The position numbers and the translations under genes are program-made. The notes under the pieces were generated by a model. The model was not told the DNA's origin, searched no databases, and worked only from the letters and a program-made list of their open reading frames with translations. From NCBI GenBank assembly GCA_021298595.1, contig JAJTHL010000002.1:1-56518 (forward strand): DNA of 56,518 nt, in the 5' to 3' direction. The stretch comes from Alphaproteobacteria bacterium (GTDB lineage Bacteria; Pseudomonadota; Alphaproteobacteria; Caedimonadales; UBA1908). This document shows positions 45,337 to 53,518 of this stretch, in pieces (the stretch's first letter is position 1; the number at the start of each line of letters is the position of its first letter).

Positions 45337-46323
45337 TTAGGCTTTTGCCACTTGGATATCTTGATCGTCGCTAAGGCGCCCTGGGTTGCGGCTGACAACT
45401 TGTTCCCCCGCTTTGATACCTGAAATCAGTTGGACTTTTCCGCCGTCTTCAAAGCCTACTTGGACTTTTCTTTTTTTGGCTTTTGTGCCCACGACCACAT
45501 AAACAAAGCTGTCTTTGCCTTCCATGAAAATGCTCTCAGAGGGAACAAAAAGGGTTTGCGGCGCTTCTTTTATCACAAGGTCAACATCAAGGATTGTGCC
45601 GACCAGGCATGTCTCACACCCCTCAAGATCGATGTAAGCAGGGGCAGCGTTTGTTGTCGTGTCAACCACACCTTGTGTCCGTACAGCGGGATAAAGTTTT
45701 TCTTTGATATAGGCTTTCCTCACCTCGGTCTGTAAAAACTTTGCGGGGATTTCAAACTCTAAAACGAGCTCGCTTGGATCGTAAAGGGTCACAATTCGGT
45801 CCCCTTTTTGGACGTACGCCCCTTCCCTAACCTTAAAAACGCCTAAAATGCCAGAAAAGGGCGCTTCAAATTGCGTTCTTTCGTAATCAATCTTAGCTTT
45901 AAGGGTACTTTGGTTGGCGTCAATCCATCTGGATCTGGCGATTTCAACGGTTTTTTGGCTAACAGCTTGGTGCTTTGCATTAAGCTCCTTTGCACGTTGG
46001 TATTGCTCAAGGGCGATTTTTTCATTCCCCTGGGCAAGCTCAAAACTCTTTTTGGTATCTGGATTATCAAGGGTTGCAAAGACTTGGCCTTTTTCCACTT
46101 TTGCTCCTGCTGGCAAGGTTGTATCCAGCACGCCGTCCACTTCAGCCACAAGGGTCACTTCTCGTTTCGCATGGACCGTCCCAAAAAGGCGTACACTTTG
46201 ACGTAAGTCGGTGCGCGTCGCGGTGATCACATCCACGACCTTTGGCGGGGCTGTCTCTTCATGAGCCAAAAGCAAGGGACCCGTTAGTAGAAGGCAGGTA
46301 GAAAAAATAAATGGTATTTTCAC
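45337..46323 (-). CDS. RND efflux periplasmic adaptor subunit
   Basis: A 328-residue membrane fusion protein linking the RND pump to an outer membrane channel. It has a signal peptide (MKIPFIFSTCLLLTGPLLLA), the first lipoyl half LVAEVDGVLDTTLPAGAKVEKGQ, a helical hairpin with NAKHQAVSQKTVEIARSRW, the second lipoyl half QFEAPFSGILGVFKVREGAYV, and a beta-barrel domain. There is no lipobox cysteine. GTG 46323 is taken as start. It is cotranscribed with the pump. Confidence 0.93.
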   Translation of the reverse strand: MKIPFIFSTCLLLTGPLLLAHEETAPPKVVDVITATRTDLRQSVRLFGTVHAKREVTLVAEVDGVLDTTLPAGAKVEKGQVFATLDNPDTKKSFELAQGNEKIALEQYQRAKELNAKHQAVSQKTVEIARSRWIDANQSTLKAKIDYERTQFEAPFSGILGVFKVREGAYVQKGDRIVTLYDPSELVLEFEIPAKFLQTEVRKAYIKEKLYPAVRTQGVVDTTTNAAPAYIDLEGCETCLVGTILDVDLVIKEAPQTLFVPSESIFMEGKDSFVYVVVGTKAKKRKVQVGFEDGGKVQLISGIKAGEQVVSRNPGRLSDDQDIQVAKA

Positions 46324-46482
46324 GGTGCATCACCCCAAATCTGTCATGTACAAAAGAGAAAACGATATTCTTATCGAAAGAACCGATCAGCAGCAACGCA
46401 CAGCAAGCGACATTATACTCTTTTGCAAGCCAACATCAATGCTAAATATTTCCTTTTAAAACAAGGAAAAGTAAGCCATACC

Positions 46483-46512
46483 TTGAGTTTTTCAAGAACT
46501 TTGCGCTATACT
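46483..46512 (+). promoter_or_regulatory. Candidate promoter for hpf
   Basis: TTGAGT, an 18-base spacer and TATACT, about 37 bases ahead of the start at 46549. The -35 lies inside a CTTGA/TCAAG inverted repeat (46482-46495), a possible operator. Confidence 0.5.
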
Positions 46513-46548
46513 GTAAAGAGAAACATTAAAAAAGAAGGAGAGTCGCGT

Positions 46549-47127
46549 ATGAGGTTAACAGTCACAGGCAGACGCGTGGAAATAAGCGAGGCATTTCGGC
46601 AAAGCGCAGAGGACGGTCTTAAAGAGTTCTGTGAAAAATATCAAGTGGACCCGGTCGAGGCGACCGTTATTTTATCCAAGAATGGCTTCAACTTTCAGAT
46701 TGACCTTCATGTTCATCTAAAAAGAGGAGTAGATCTTCGCGCAACAGCACAGCATCAAGACGCGTATGCGTGCTTTGCCAACGGCGTTGATCTTTTGGGA
46801 ACAAGGATACGTCGTCATAAGAAACGCCTTGTAGATCATCATAAGCACCATGACAACCATGCCAAGGAATCTGTGCCTTACTACATTTTGAATGGAGAAA
46901 TTCTGCAAAGCACAACCGAGGATGTCACAGGAGAAGAGCTCTCACCTGCCATCATTGCAGAAGTGAGCACGGATATTCCCACTCTATCTGTGGGAGACGC
47001 TGTCATGCGTATGGACTTAGGGGCGTCAAACGTATTCTTATTCAGAAATACGTTGAATCAGCGCATTAATTTTGTCTATCGCAGAAATGATGGGAATATA
47101 GGTTGGATTGATCCCAATACAAAGTAA
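46549..47127 (+). CDS. hpf: Ribosome hibernation promoting factor, long form
   Basis: A protein of about 192 residues. The N-terminal RaiA/S30AE domain begins MRLTVTGRRVEISEAFR and includes HVHLKRGVDLRATAQHQDAY. The C-terminal domain that makes 100S dimers contains TLSVGDAVMRMDLGASNVFL and RNDGNIGWIDP. Both domains are present, so this is the long form. AAGGAG sits before ATG 46549; the longer frame is rejected. It stores inactive ribosomes in starvation and is monocistronic with its own promoter and terminator. Confidence 0.95.
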   Translation: MRLTVTGRRVEISEAFRQSAEDGLKEFCEKYQVDPVEATVILSKNGFNFQIDLHVHLKRGVDLRATAQHQDAYACFANGVDLLGTRIRRHKKRLVDHHKHHDNHAKESVPYYILNGEILQSTTEDVTGEELSPAIIAEVSTDIPTLSVGDAVMRMDLGASNVFLFRNTLNQRINFVYRRNDGNIGWIDPNTK

Positions 47128-47141
47128 AGTTTTTTGGACAT

Positions 47142-47171
47142 AAAAAAGCGCCACTACCTTGGCGCTTTTTT
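47142..47171. terminator. Bidirectional terminator between hpf and hemF
   Basis: AAAAAAGCGCC and GGCGCTTTTTT pair around an 8-base loop. The T-runs on both sides serve the convergent hpf and hemF transcripts. Confidence 0.93.
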
Positions 47172-47212
47172 ATTGAAAAATCGCCTTCTTACGACGAGAG
47201 CCTTTTAAGTTT

Positions 47213-48097
47213 TTACGGCCAGCGCGCCTCTGGTGGCAAAGACATGAGGATCGCTTGGGTGTTTCCCCCTGTTTCAAGGCCAAACTTTGTCCCTCGATCG
47301 TACAACAAATTAAACTCGACATAGCGTCCGCGTCGGATCAGCTGATACTCTTTCTGCTCCGGTGTCCAAGGCGCCATCATATGTGTTCTGACAAGGGATG
47401 TGTACACGTTTTTAAGGGCGCATCCCACATCCCTTGTAAAAGAAAAGTCGCGCTCCCATGAGCCTGAGTCATGGTAGTCGTAGAAAATGCCCCCAATGCC
47501 GCGCGGTTCATTTCTATGGGGCAAAAAGAAATACTCATCACACCACTTTGAAAACTTTGGATAGTAGTCGGGGCTATAACGATCACAAGTATTCTTAAAC
47601 GCGTGATGAAATTTCTTCGTATCTTCCTCATTGGGATAAAAAGGGGTCATATCCGCACCGCCCCCGAACCAGGCTTTTTGTGTGGTGATATGCCTTGTGT
47701 TCATATGTACAGCAGGCACAAGGGGTGACATCATATGAGACACAAGGGAGATCCCTGACGCCCAAAAGGAGGGATCTTCGCCCGTTCCTGGAATTTGCCC
47801 CCTAAAGGTCGATGAAAACTCACCATACACCGTCGAGACATTCACCCCCACTTTTTCAAAAACCTGCCCCTTCATCAGGGACATGACACCCCCCCCACCC
47901 TCAGCGCGGTCCCAAGGCGTTTGCACAAAAGTCCCAGGCGTGCCTCCGTGTACGTCAGCATACTCTTTTTCAATCAGCTCAAACGCCTGACAAATATCAT
48001 CTCTTAACTTTTCAAACCATGCTTTGGCTAAACGTTGACGGTCTTCCTTTGCAGTGGCAAAGCTCTCTTCTTTAGAAAGGGCACAGGCATGAATCAT
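47213..48097 (-). CDS. hemF: Oxygen-dependent coproporphyrinogen III oxidase
   Basis: A 294-residue enzyme decarboxylating coproporphyrinogen III to protoporphyrinogen IX with O2. Signatures are [57 protein letters not shown] and [20 protein letters not shown]; each is split here to short parts of the visible motif. ATG 48097 follows AAGGAAA. The longer frame enters the GST gene and is rejected. Need for O2 points to aerobic heme synthesis. It ends the ampG / zf-CHCC / GST / hemF run. Confidence 0.96.
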   Translation of the reverse strand: MIHACALSKEESFATAKEDRQRLAKAWFEKLRDDICQAFELIEKEYADVHGGTPGTFVQTPWDRAEGGGGVMSLMKGQVFEKVGVNVSTVYGEFSSTFRGQIPGTGEDPSFWASGISLVSHMMSPLVPAVHMNTRHITTQKAWFGGGADMTPFYPNEEDTKKFHHAFKNTCDRYSPDYYPKFSKWCDEYFFLPHRNEPRGIGGIFYDYHDSGSWERDFSFTRDVGCALKNVYTSLVRTHMMAPWTPEQKEYQLIRRGRYVEFNLLYDRGTKFGLETGGNTQAILMSLPPEARWP

Positions 48098-48143
48098 GGG
48101 TATTTCCTTGTTGTTGTTTGGTTGAAACCTAAAAGTCACCTCT

Positions 48144-48797
48144 TTAGTTTTCAAGCCTATCCATTTTTTGTGGCAGCGTGTGAATTTCTTTGGGTAAACT
48201 TTCTGAAATTTCTGGAAGGCGTAACATCTTTTCAAACCAAGCCGTGAGCGCAGGATAGACAGGATGCCAGACGTAGGAGGGCAGTCGAAAGTTTATGTAA
48301 GACAACGCCATCGCAACAGCAATGTCGCCAATGGTGGGACGGTCTACTTGCAGCTCTGTCACGTGATCTTCTAGAAAATGAAGGGCATTTTCAAGCTTGG
48401 AGCGCTGTCGTTGAAGCCAATCAGAGGATTGCAGTACAGAGGGCCTTGCGTGTTGCTCTACCACATGCAAAACGGCTGCTTCCATCATACCGTCGCCCAG
48501 TGCCTGAAACCTTAATGCACTGATGCGTTGGGCCATCTCTTTTGGATAAAGATTTTTAGGATCTTTGGCCATTGAGGCCAAATACTCACAAATCACCCCA
48601 GAGTCAAACAAAGGGGAAAACGGCTCCTCACACTCCAGGACGGGCACTTTTCCCAAGGGGTTTAAAGTGGTCAGCGGTGTTTCTTTCTCCCATGGATGAA
48701 GAGGGCTTTGTTCAAGGACATCTTTCAAACCTAGATGGTGGACCACAGCAAGAACTTTGCAAGCATGGGGTGAGGCGCGCCAATAGTGAAGCTTCAT
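48144..48797 (-). CDS. Glutathione S-transferase family protein
   Basis: A 217-residue thioredoxin-fold plus all-helical protein. [18 protein letters not shown] opens the N-terminal domain with the Ser/Cys active region. [10 protein letters not shown] is the cis-Pro loop and [11 protein letters not shown] follows. The C-terminal domain includes [15 protein letters not shown], matching the GST N-capping motif. AAGGAG before ATG 48797 overlaps the stop of the zf-CHCC gene, so the longer frame is rejected. It probably detoxifies electrophiles. Confidence 0.9.
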   Translation of the reverse strand: MKLHYWRASPHACKVLAVVHHLGLKDVLEQSPLHPWEKETPLTTLNPLGKVPVLECEEPFSPLFDSGVICEYLASMAKDPKNLYPKEMAQRISALRFQALGDGMMEAAVLHVVEQHARPSVLQSSDWLQRQRSKLENALHFLEDHVTELQVDRPTIGDIAVAMALSYINFRLPSYVWHPVYPALTAWFEKMLRLPEISESLPKEIHTLPQKMDRLEN

Positions 48798-48801
48798 CTT
48801 A

Positions 48802-48957
48802 TTACTCCTTACCTTCAGTGACGGCGACCTGCTTACTGCAATAGGGACAAACGGTGACACCACTTTTTGAGGTATCTAAAAAGACACGAGGGTGACCTTC
48901 ATACCCTCCCCCGTCACACACAGCCCATGTGCCATCATGACTTTCCTGCATCGACAT
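48802..48957 (-). CDS. zf-CHCC zinc-binding mini-protein (NDUFS6-like)
   Basis: A 51-residue protein that is too short for a standard ORF cut-off. Its Cys-His-Cys-Cys pattern is Cys14 in WAVCDGGGYEGHPR, His22, and Cys37/Cys40 in VTVCPYCSKQV, the layout of zf-CHCC, the domain shared with mitochondrial complex I subunit NDUFS6. Such small proteins are common in alphaproteobacteria and probably bind zinc. The start is ATG 48957, or the second ATG two codons later. Its stop lies 4 bases before the GST start. Confidence 0.88.
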   Translation of the reverse strand: MSMQESHDGTWAVCDGGGYEGHPRVFLDTSKSGVTVCPYCSKQVAVTEGKE

Positions 48958-49002
48958 GCTTGCTTATCTCACTCAATGATATGTGTCCCAGTGTAATGGG
49001 TC

Positions 49003-50352
49003 TTAAGGGTCTTGAGAAGGGACCTTTTTCCAAAAAGAAAGCGAAGACTGCTCGAGGCCCGCAAGATATAGCACAACCAAAAGCGCTGGGATACTGGCAC
49101 AGGCAGCAAGGGTGTAAAAGAAGGCCCAACCCATATGATCCACGAGCCAACCCGAAAGGGCAGAAAAAAGCGTGCGACTCATCTCAACAAACGAAGAAAG
49201 AAGGGCAAGCTGTGTGGCCGCATAGGCCGTATTGCAAAGGGTAAGTTGATAGGCAAAGAGGGCCGTCACGCGCATTCCCCCAGTAATATGCTCGAGGGCA
49301 ACGGTCAAATACAAAATCGGCATATTGTGGCCTGTGTTGAGGACCATCAAGTAACAGAATGTGGCCATGCCGTGAAAAAGGGCCCCATAGAAAAGGCTCT
49401 TCATCATCCCCCATCGCATGGTGACAATGCCCCCCACAAAGCCTCCAAAAATGGTTGCCCACATCCCAAATATCTTTGAAGCATTGGCGATTTCTTGCTT
49501 TGAAAAGCCCACATGATCATAGAAAATATTTGTCATGTTTCCAATTAGACTATCACCAAGCTTGTACACAAACATAAGTATAAGACAGGCAACCCAGCCT
49601 TTATGCCGTTGAATAAAGTCGGCAAAAGGACACACAAACGCCCCATAAGACCAACTTAAGATCGCGGCTTTCCACCCTCTTAAATGCGGGTGGGCATGGA
49701 GGTAACCTTTTGCCTTTTCTTCGCGCCATAAAGCTTCTTTTGAAGGGTGGTAGGTCGGCTCCTGGATCATGAGGAGGAAAACAAGTCCCCCCGCCTCCAC
49801 AAGAGCCATGATTTCATAAACCGTACCCCAGTGAAGATAAGTCGCAAGATACAAGGCGCCAGCTCCAGCAAGAAGGATTCCCATGCGATACCCAAACATG
49901 GACATGGCCTCTCCAGCGCCGTACTGGGTACGCCCTAACCTCTCAGCCTGATAGGCGAATAAGACAATGAGATGTGTGGCAGCTGAAAAGGATATCCCCA
50001 TGGCTAAAAGAGCCACAAGCAATAAATTTTCTTTGGGATCGCACTGGCCAAGGGCATAAAGGAGTATTGCTAGCAAGACTTGGCTGAGGAAAAACCAACT
50101 TTTTCGGCGTCCCAAGAGTGGCGTTAAGAACGGTAAAGAGACGCGGTCCACCAAAGGTGACCAAAGGAACTTCAGGGTAAAGGGAAGAGAACTCACGCCC
50201 ACAAGCCCCACCTTCGTCAAACTCACACCGTCTTTGGCAAGCCAAAACGCAAGGGTTGACCCCGTCAAAAGAAGAGGCAATCCACAAAAAAAGCCTAAAA
50301 CGCCTACCACAAATACGCGCCGGTCACAGTATGGACTTACATAGGTCCCCAT
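49003..50352 (-). CDS. ampG: AmpG-type muropeptide MFS permease
   Basis: A protein of about 449 residues with 12 or more transmembrane segments. The Major Facilitator motif and AmpG-like features are GFFCGLPLLLTGSTLAFWL near residue 20, KFLWSPLVDR, the LGRRKSWFFLSQ loop, and GDSLIGNMTNIFYDHVGF. AmpG imports GlcNAc-anhydro-MurNAc peptides for wall recycling. The start ATG 50352 has no strong Shine-Dalgarno, while a good one (AGGAGG) precedes a small out-of-frame ORF at 50396. No ampD/ampC is nearby. Confidence 0.85.
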   Translation of the reverse strand: MGTYVSPYCDRRVFVVGVLGFFCGLPLLLTGSTLAFWLAKDGVSLTKVGLVGVSSLPFTLKFLWSPLVDRVSLPFLTPLLGRRKSWFFLSQVLLAILLYALGQCDPKENLLLVALLAMGISFSAATHLIVLFAYQAERLGRTQYGAGEAMSMFGYRMGILLAGAGALYLATYLHWGTVYEIMALVEAGGLVFLLMIQEPTYHPSKEALWREEKAKGYLHAHPHLRGWKAAILSWSYGAFVCPFADFIQRHKGWVACLILMFVYKLGDSLIGNMTNIFYDHVGFSKQEIANASKIFGMWATIFGGFVGGIVTMRWGMMKSLFYGALFHGMATFCYLMVLNTGHNMPILYLTVALEHITGGMRVTALFAYQLTLCNTAYAATQLALLSSFVEMSRTLFSALSGWLVDHMGWAFFYTLAACASIPALLVVLYLAGLEQSSLSFWKKVPSQDP

Positions 50353-50357
50353 GGTTC

Positions 50358-50396
50358 TTAGGATGGCATGCACAGATATTGCCGAACGTTTACCAT
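50358..50396 (-). CDS. Possible 12-codon leader ORF ahead of ampG
   Basis: ATG 50396 is preceded by AGGAGGGA at 10 bases and opens a 12-residue frame (MVNVRQYLCMPS) that stops 5 bases before the ampG ATG. Strong initiation here could carry ribosomes to ampG by reinitiation. It may also be chance. Confidence 0.35.
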   Translation of the reverse strand: MVNVRQYLCMPS

Positions 50397-50527
50397 TTTT
50401 GAAATCCCTCCTGACCTTGGGTATTCCAGGCGTTTGTGTCAAGGAAAAAGGATACCAAGATCCATACTTTCTTTCTTTTCAAGCACCCCGGGCGCCGTTA
50501 CACTCTTGCACAGATCAAGGAGGAAAA

Positions 50528-50830
50528 ATGATGGACATTTTTTATAATATGATGATTTTAAGCGGTCTGCTGATGATTTCCCCCACCCCTCTATGGGCCA
50601 GTGATGATGAAATCAGTTTAAAGAGTTTGGGCCCTATAGATGAGGGGGCCGCTTTTTTTATGAACCGCGTGCCTGTGACACCTCTCCACACTGACCCGGG
50701 CGCCGCTTCTTTGCCAGCTCAAACGTCCGCACCTAAAGATGAATATGTGGACGTCCCTCTGGGTGATGACTTACAACCCCCAACCGCCCCAAAGCCGTTC
50801 TCATTTTTGGACCCAAGCACCTGGTGGTAA
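50528..50830 (+). CDS. Small secreted Pro-rich protein, unknown
   Basis: A 100-residue protein. Start ATG 50528 has AAGGAGGAAAA immediately before it. The signal peptide is MMDIFYNMMILSGLLMISPT, ending near LWA. The mature part is acidic then Pro-rich and ends KPFSFLDPSTWW. No domain is recognised. The 450-residue protein downstream has similar aromatic blocks (GLFSIFSW), so they may work together. Confidence 0.6.
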   Translation: MMDIFYNMMILSGLLMISPTPLWASDDEISLKSLGPIDEGAAFFMNRVPVTPLHTDPGAASLPAQTSAPKDEYVDVPLGDDLQPPTAPKPFSFLDPSTWW

Positions 50831-51071
50831 AATCAGTGGATGATCACAAGGTCATAATTTTGACGATTGCGCCTAGAAAATAAGTCCTCAATTGAAAGTG
50901 CATAACGCTTTAGATCTTTACACTTAGAATTAAAGTCCTTTTCTTAGTATGCCAAATAGTCACAATTAAATTTAAATTAATACTTTTATTCAGAACGTCT
51001 CAGGAGTAGACTTTTAAGGGTCGGTAGAGAATCTGTTTCTCTTCCCTAAAGTAAAATCAGGAGGTTACACC

Positions 51072-52424
51072 GTGAAAAATGCTCATCTTTCCCAAAAGCT
51101 TTTACTTGCTACATCCCTTTCTTTGGTCAGTATGCCTTCGGTCTTCGCCAGTGAGACCACTCTTGATGAAAAACAAAGCCCGTCTTCAGTGACGCCAACG
51201 ATTGTTGTGCAAAAAGAAGACTCCCAAGAAGCGTCCTCGGGCCAAACGCCTTCAGTCGATTCCACAGCTAACGTGACAGCGACACAAACAAAGCCCGCCT
51301 CTTCTGGAGGTTTATTTTCAATCTTCTCGTGGTCATCAACACCCCAACCAAGCGCTGGCACTCCTGAGGTGAAAGACACACTACCTTCGGCGTCACCGGC
51401 CTTGCCGGCGGTGACTGAGAGCCCAGAAAAAGATCAACCTGTCATCTCAAGCGCTTCTCCTGTTGCGACCGAAACAAAAAAAGAAACAACTGCAGAGACT
51501 GACAAAGATACGCAAAGTTATGCGCCCTCAGGTCTTTTTTCATATTTCACAACGTCTTATTGGTTCGGTAACAAGGCACAGCCTGAGTCCAGCACGCAGT
51601 CGACCCCTACCGCTCAAACACAAGGTGAAACCGCAGAAGACCCTCAAAAACAAGCGCTTGACTCTGCCGCGGAAGGCAGCCTACAGGAAAATGACGCTTC
51701 GACAAGCGGTCCCTCGACAGCGCAAAGTAGTGATGAAGACGCAACACCGTGGCAACCAGAAGACGGAGTAGTGTTAACCACACAAGCAGCAGCCCTCTCC
51801 ACAGATACGCAGTCCCCTGCGTCGACGTCAACGCCCGAGGATATGCTGAGCAGCACGTTAGATTTTGCCCGGGCGCTGGCCAAAACCAAATTTTCGTTCG
51901 AGCACTCTTTCGCGCCAAGTCAGCGCTTAGGATACGCCTCGTTTTTGGACAAAACAGGCGTTTCCTTGTACGACGGGGCTGAATATACCCTCGAGTTTGC
52001 GGGACGCACCACGGCACTTCCTGCCAGTATCCTAAAGGATCAAGATCCGGCACAATTGTCTTCCATGAATCTCATCACGGTGAAAGACACATCTGCTGAC
52101 AAGATTCTTTATTCTTCTGAGCGTGTTCCGTCATTGCCTGCCTGGGGCTTCCTGCCAGCGGATCACTTTCTGCTTGCAAACTTTGTCGGTCTTGGAACCG
52201 TTCCCCTAAACCGAATTCCGGGTCATCCTGTAGGACTGCTATTCGTGGGCGATCAAAGCTTTATGCTCCAAGAAAATGACCTTGTGAATGTGAAGATTGG
52301 GCACGCGAAGTCGACACGGGTGGAGGCTGCGAGCATTGTTGCTTATCTGCGCGCGGCAAACTTAACAAAAGCCCCAAAAATTACACAAATCAAACGCGCT
52401 GACAAAGTTGTGTATTCGGGTTAA
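51072..52424 (+). CDS. Secreted low-complexity protein with novel C-terminal domain
   Basis: A 450-residue protein starting at GTG 51072, after AGGAGG at 7 bases. The signal peptide ends near VFA (residue 26). Residues 27-265 are disordered, rich in Ser/Thr/Pro/Gln/Glu, with aromatic blocks GGLFSIFSWSS and GLFSYFTTSYWFGN. Residues 275-450 form an ordered domain: RLGYASFLDKTGVSLYDG, HPVGLLFVGDQSFMLQEND and a final ITQIKRADKVVYSG. The same domain recurs, broken, in the next gene. The family is not recognised. The low-complexity stretch suggests a surface or secreted role. Confidence 0.75.
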   Translation: MKNAHLSQKLLLATSLSLVSMPSVFASETTLDEKQSPSSVTPTIVVQKEDSQEASSGQTPSVDSTANVTATQTKPASSGGLFSIFSWSSTPQPSAGTPEVKDTLPSASPALPAVTESPEKDQPVISSASPVATETKKETTAETDKDTQSYAPSGLFSYFTTSYWFGNKAQPESSTQSTPTAQTQGETAEDPQKQALDSAAEGSLQENDASTSGPSTAQSSDEDATPWQPEDGVVLTTQAAALSTDTQSPASTSTPEDMLSSTLDFARALAKTKFSFEHSFAPSQRLGYASFLDKTGVSLYDGAEYTLEFAGRTTALPASILKDQDPAQLSSMNLITVKDTSADKILYSSERVPSLPAWGFLPADHFLLANFVGLGTVPLNRIPGHPVGLLFVGDQSFMLQENDLVNVKIGHAKSTRVEAASIVAYLRAANLTKAPKITQIKRADKVVYSG

Positions 52425-52544
52425 TAATTCTATCTTCGACCGTATATCTTAATGATATGCAAAGAAAATTTTGGGAAGGGGAGTGAAATCTCCTTCCCTT
52501 TTTCCATCTGTGTTGCTTAAGTAGTTAAGGAGATTTTGACCCCC

Positions 52545-53471
52545 ATGCGTAAATTAATCTGCCCTGTTCTTGCACTTGCAATGTTCTGGTCCTGTGCCAT
52601 TCCCAAGGCCCACACAACAGATGACCAGACTGATGCTGAAGAACGTCGCACCATACCTTTGATCCATCCTGGATTTGGTGACGAAGACAAACACGAGGCA
52701 CATCTGGCTCATTTCAATGAGGATCCAGGCAAGGTTTTTAATGACGAAGAGGCCAATGATTCAAAAGTACTTTTGTCATCATCGGACGCGGAAAATCTGC
52801 TTCCTTTTGGTCTTCTAAATGATAGTGGGGCCTTTATGCAAAGCACTCCTGTGCCTCCCACCGAAGAAGTCACTCTCGCCCCCTCCCAAAAGGACAGCGC
52901 TATAAGATAACCCCTTGATCCCAAGCGTAAAAGCCTTCGTCTTAAGAAGACGGATTTTGCCTTTTGTGCGCACGATACACTTCTTGGGTACGCCGAGTTT
53001 AATAACCAGAAGAAAGTCCCCCTTTACGCCCATGCCCGTTATGGTTTGTGGGACGGCGCTGACATTGTATGTCTTCAAGGGGGAGAGGTCCATAGGGCCG
53101 GCAAAAGACTTCACGCAGATCTAAGTCTTGTCCGTGTGACTGATCAACTTCGCCACGTGTGGACCTATAGTGGCCCACTTATACAGCGACCCTATACCCT
53201 TTTAACTCAAGGAAATCCTTTGTTTCCCTATTTTCACGCTGGACTCACGTTTTCAAAAAAGCAATACGCCGCCCTTCGTATTGGAAAAAGGTGGTATACG
53301 TTGAAAAAAGGAGATCAGATCAATTTTCAATATCTATCAGCGTCAAGAAGATCAAGAACCCAAAAGGTCACAGCCCTTGAGTTTGCTGAGCTCTTACGAA
53401 ACAAATCTCCCGTTTCCTATGTCATTACACAGCTCAAGAAAAGGGGAAGAGTTGTTTATCTTGCCAACTAG
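52545..53471 (+). pseudogene. Paralog of the 51072 protein, interrupted by in-frame TAA
   Basis: Reading frame 52545-53471 is one open frame of 308 codons except for a TAA at 52908-52910. The first part (121 residues from ATG 52545, AAGGAG upstream) has a signal-like start, CPVLALAMFWSCAIPKAH, and an acidic linker. The second part, after the stop, continues with LLGYAEFNNQKKVPLYAH, then AALRIGKRWYTLKKGDQI and VITQLKKRGRVVYLAN. These align in order with the 51072 protein: LGYASF, then the C-terminal ITQIKRADKVVYSG. So the two are paralogs, and the stop breaks this one between linker and domain. It could be a nonsense pseudogene, a split gene or readthrough. The frame and stop are seen; the rest is inferred. 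Confidence 0.7.
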
Positions 53472-53478
53472 CGTCGGC

Positions 53479-53506
53479 GCGCCCTCTCACGTGAGGGCGC
53501 TTTCTT
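53479..53506 (+). terminator. Terminator after the interrupted gene
   Basis: GCGCCCTC and GAGGGCGC pair around TCACGT, then TTTCTT. This ends the secreted-protein cluster on the plus strand. Confidence 0.85.
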
Positions 53507-53518
53507 AGCGATGGCGCG

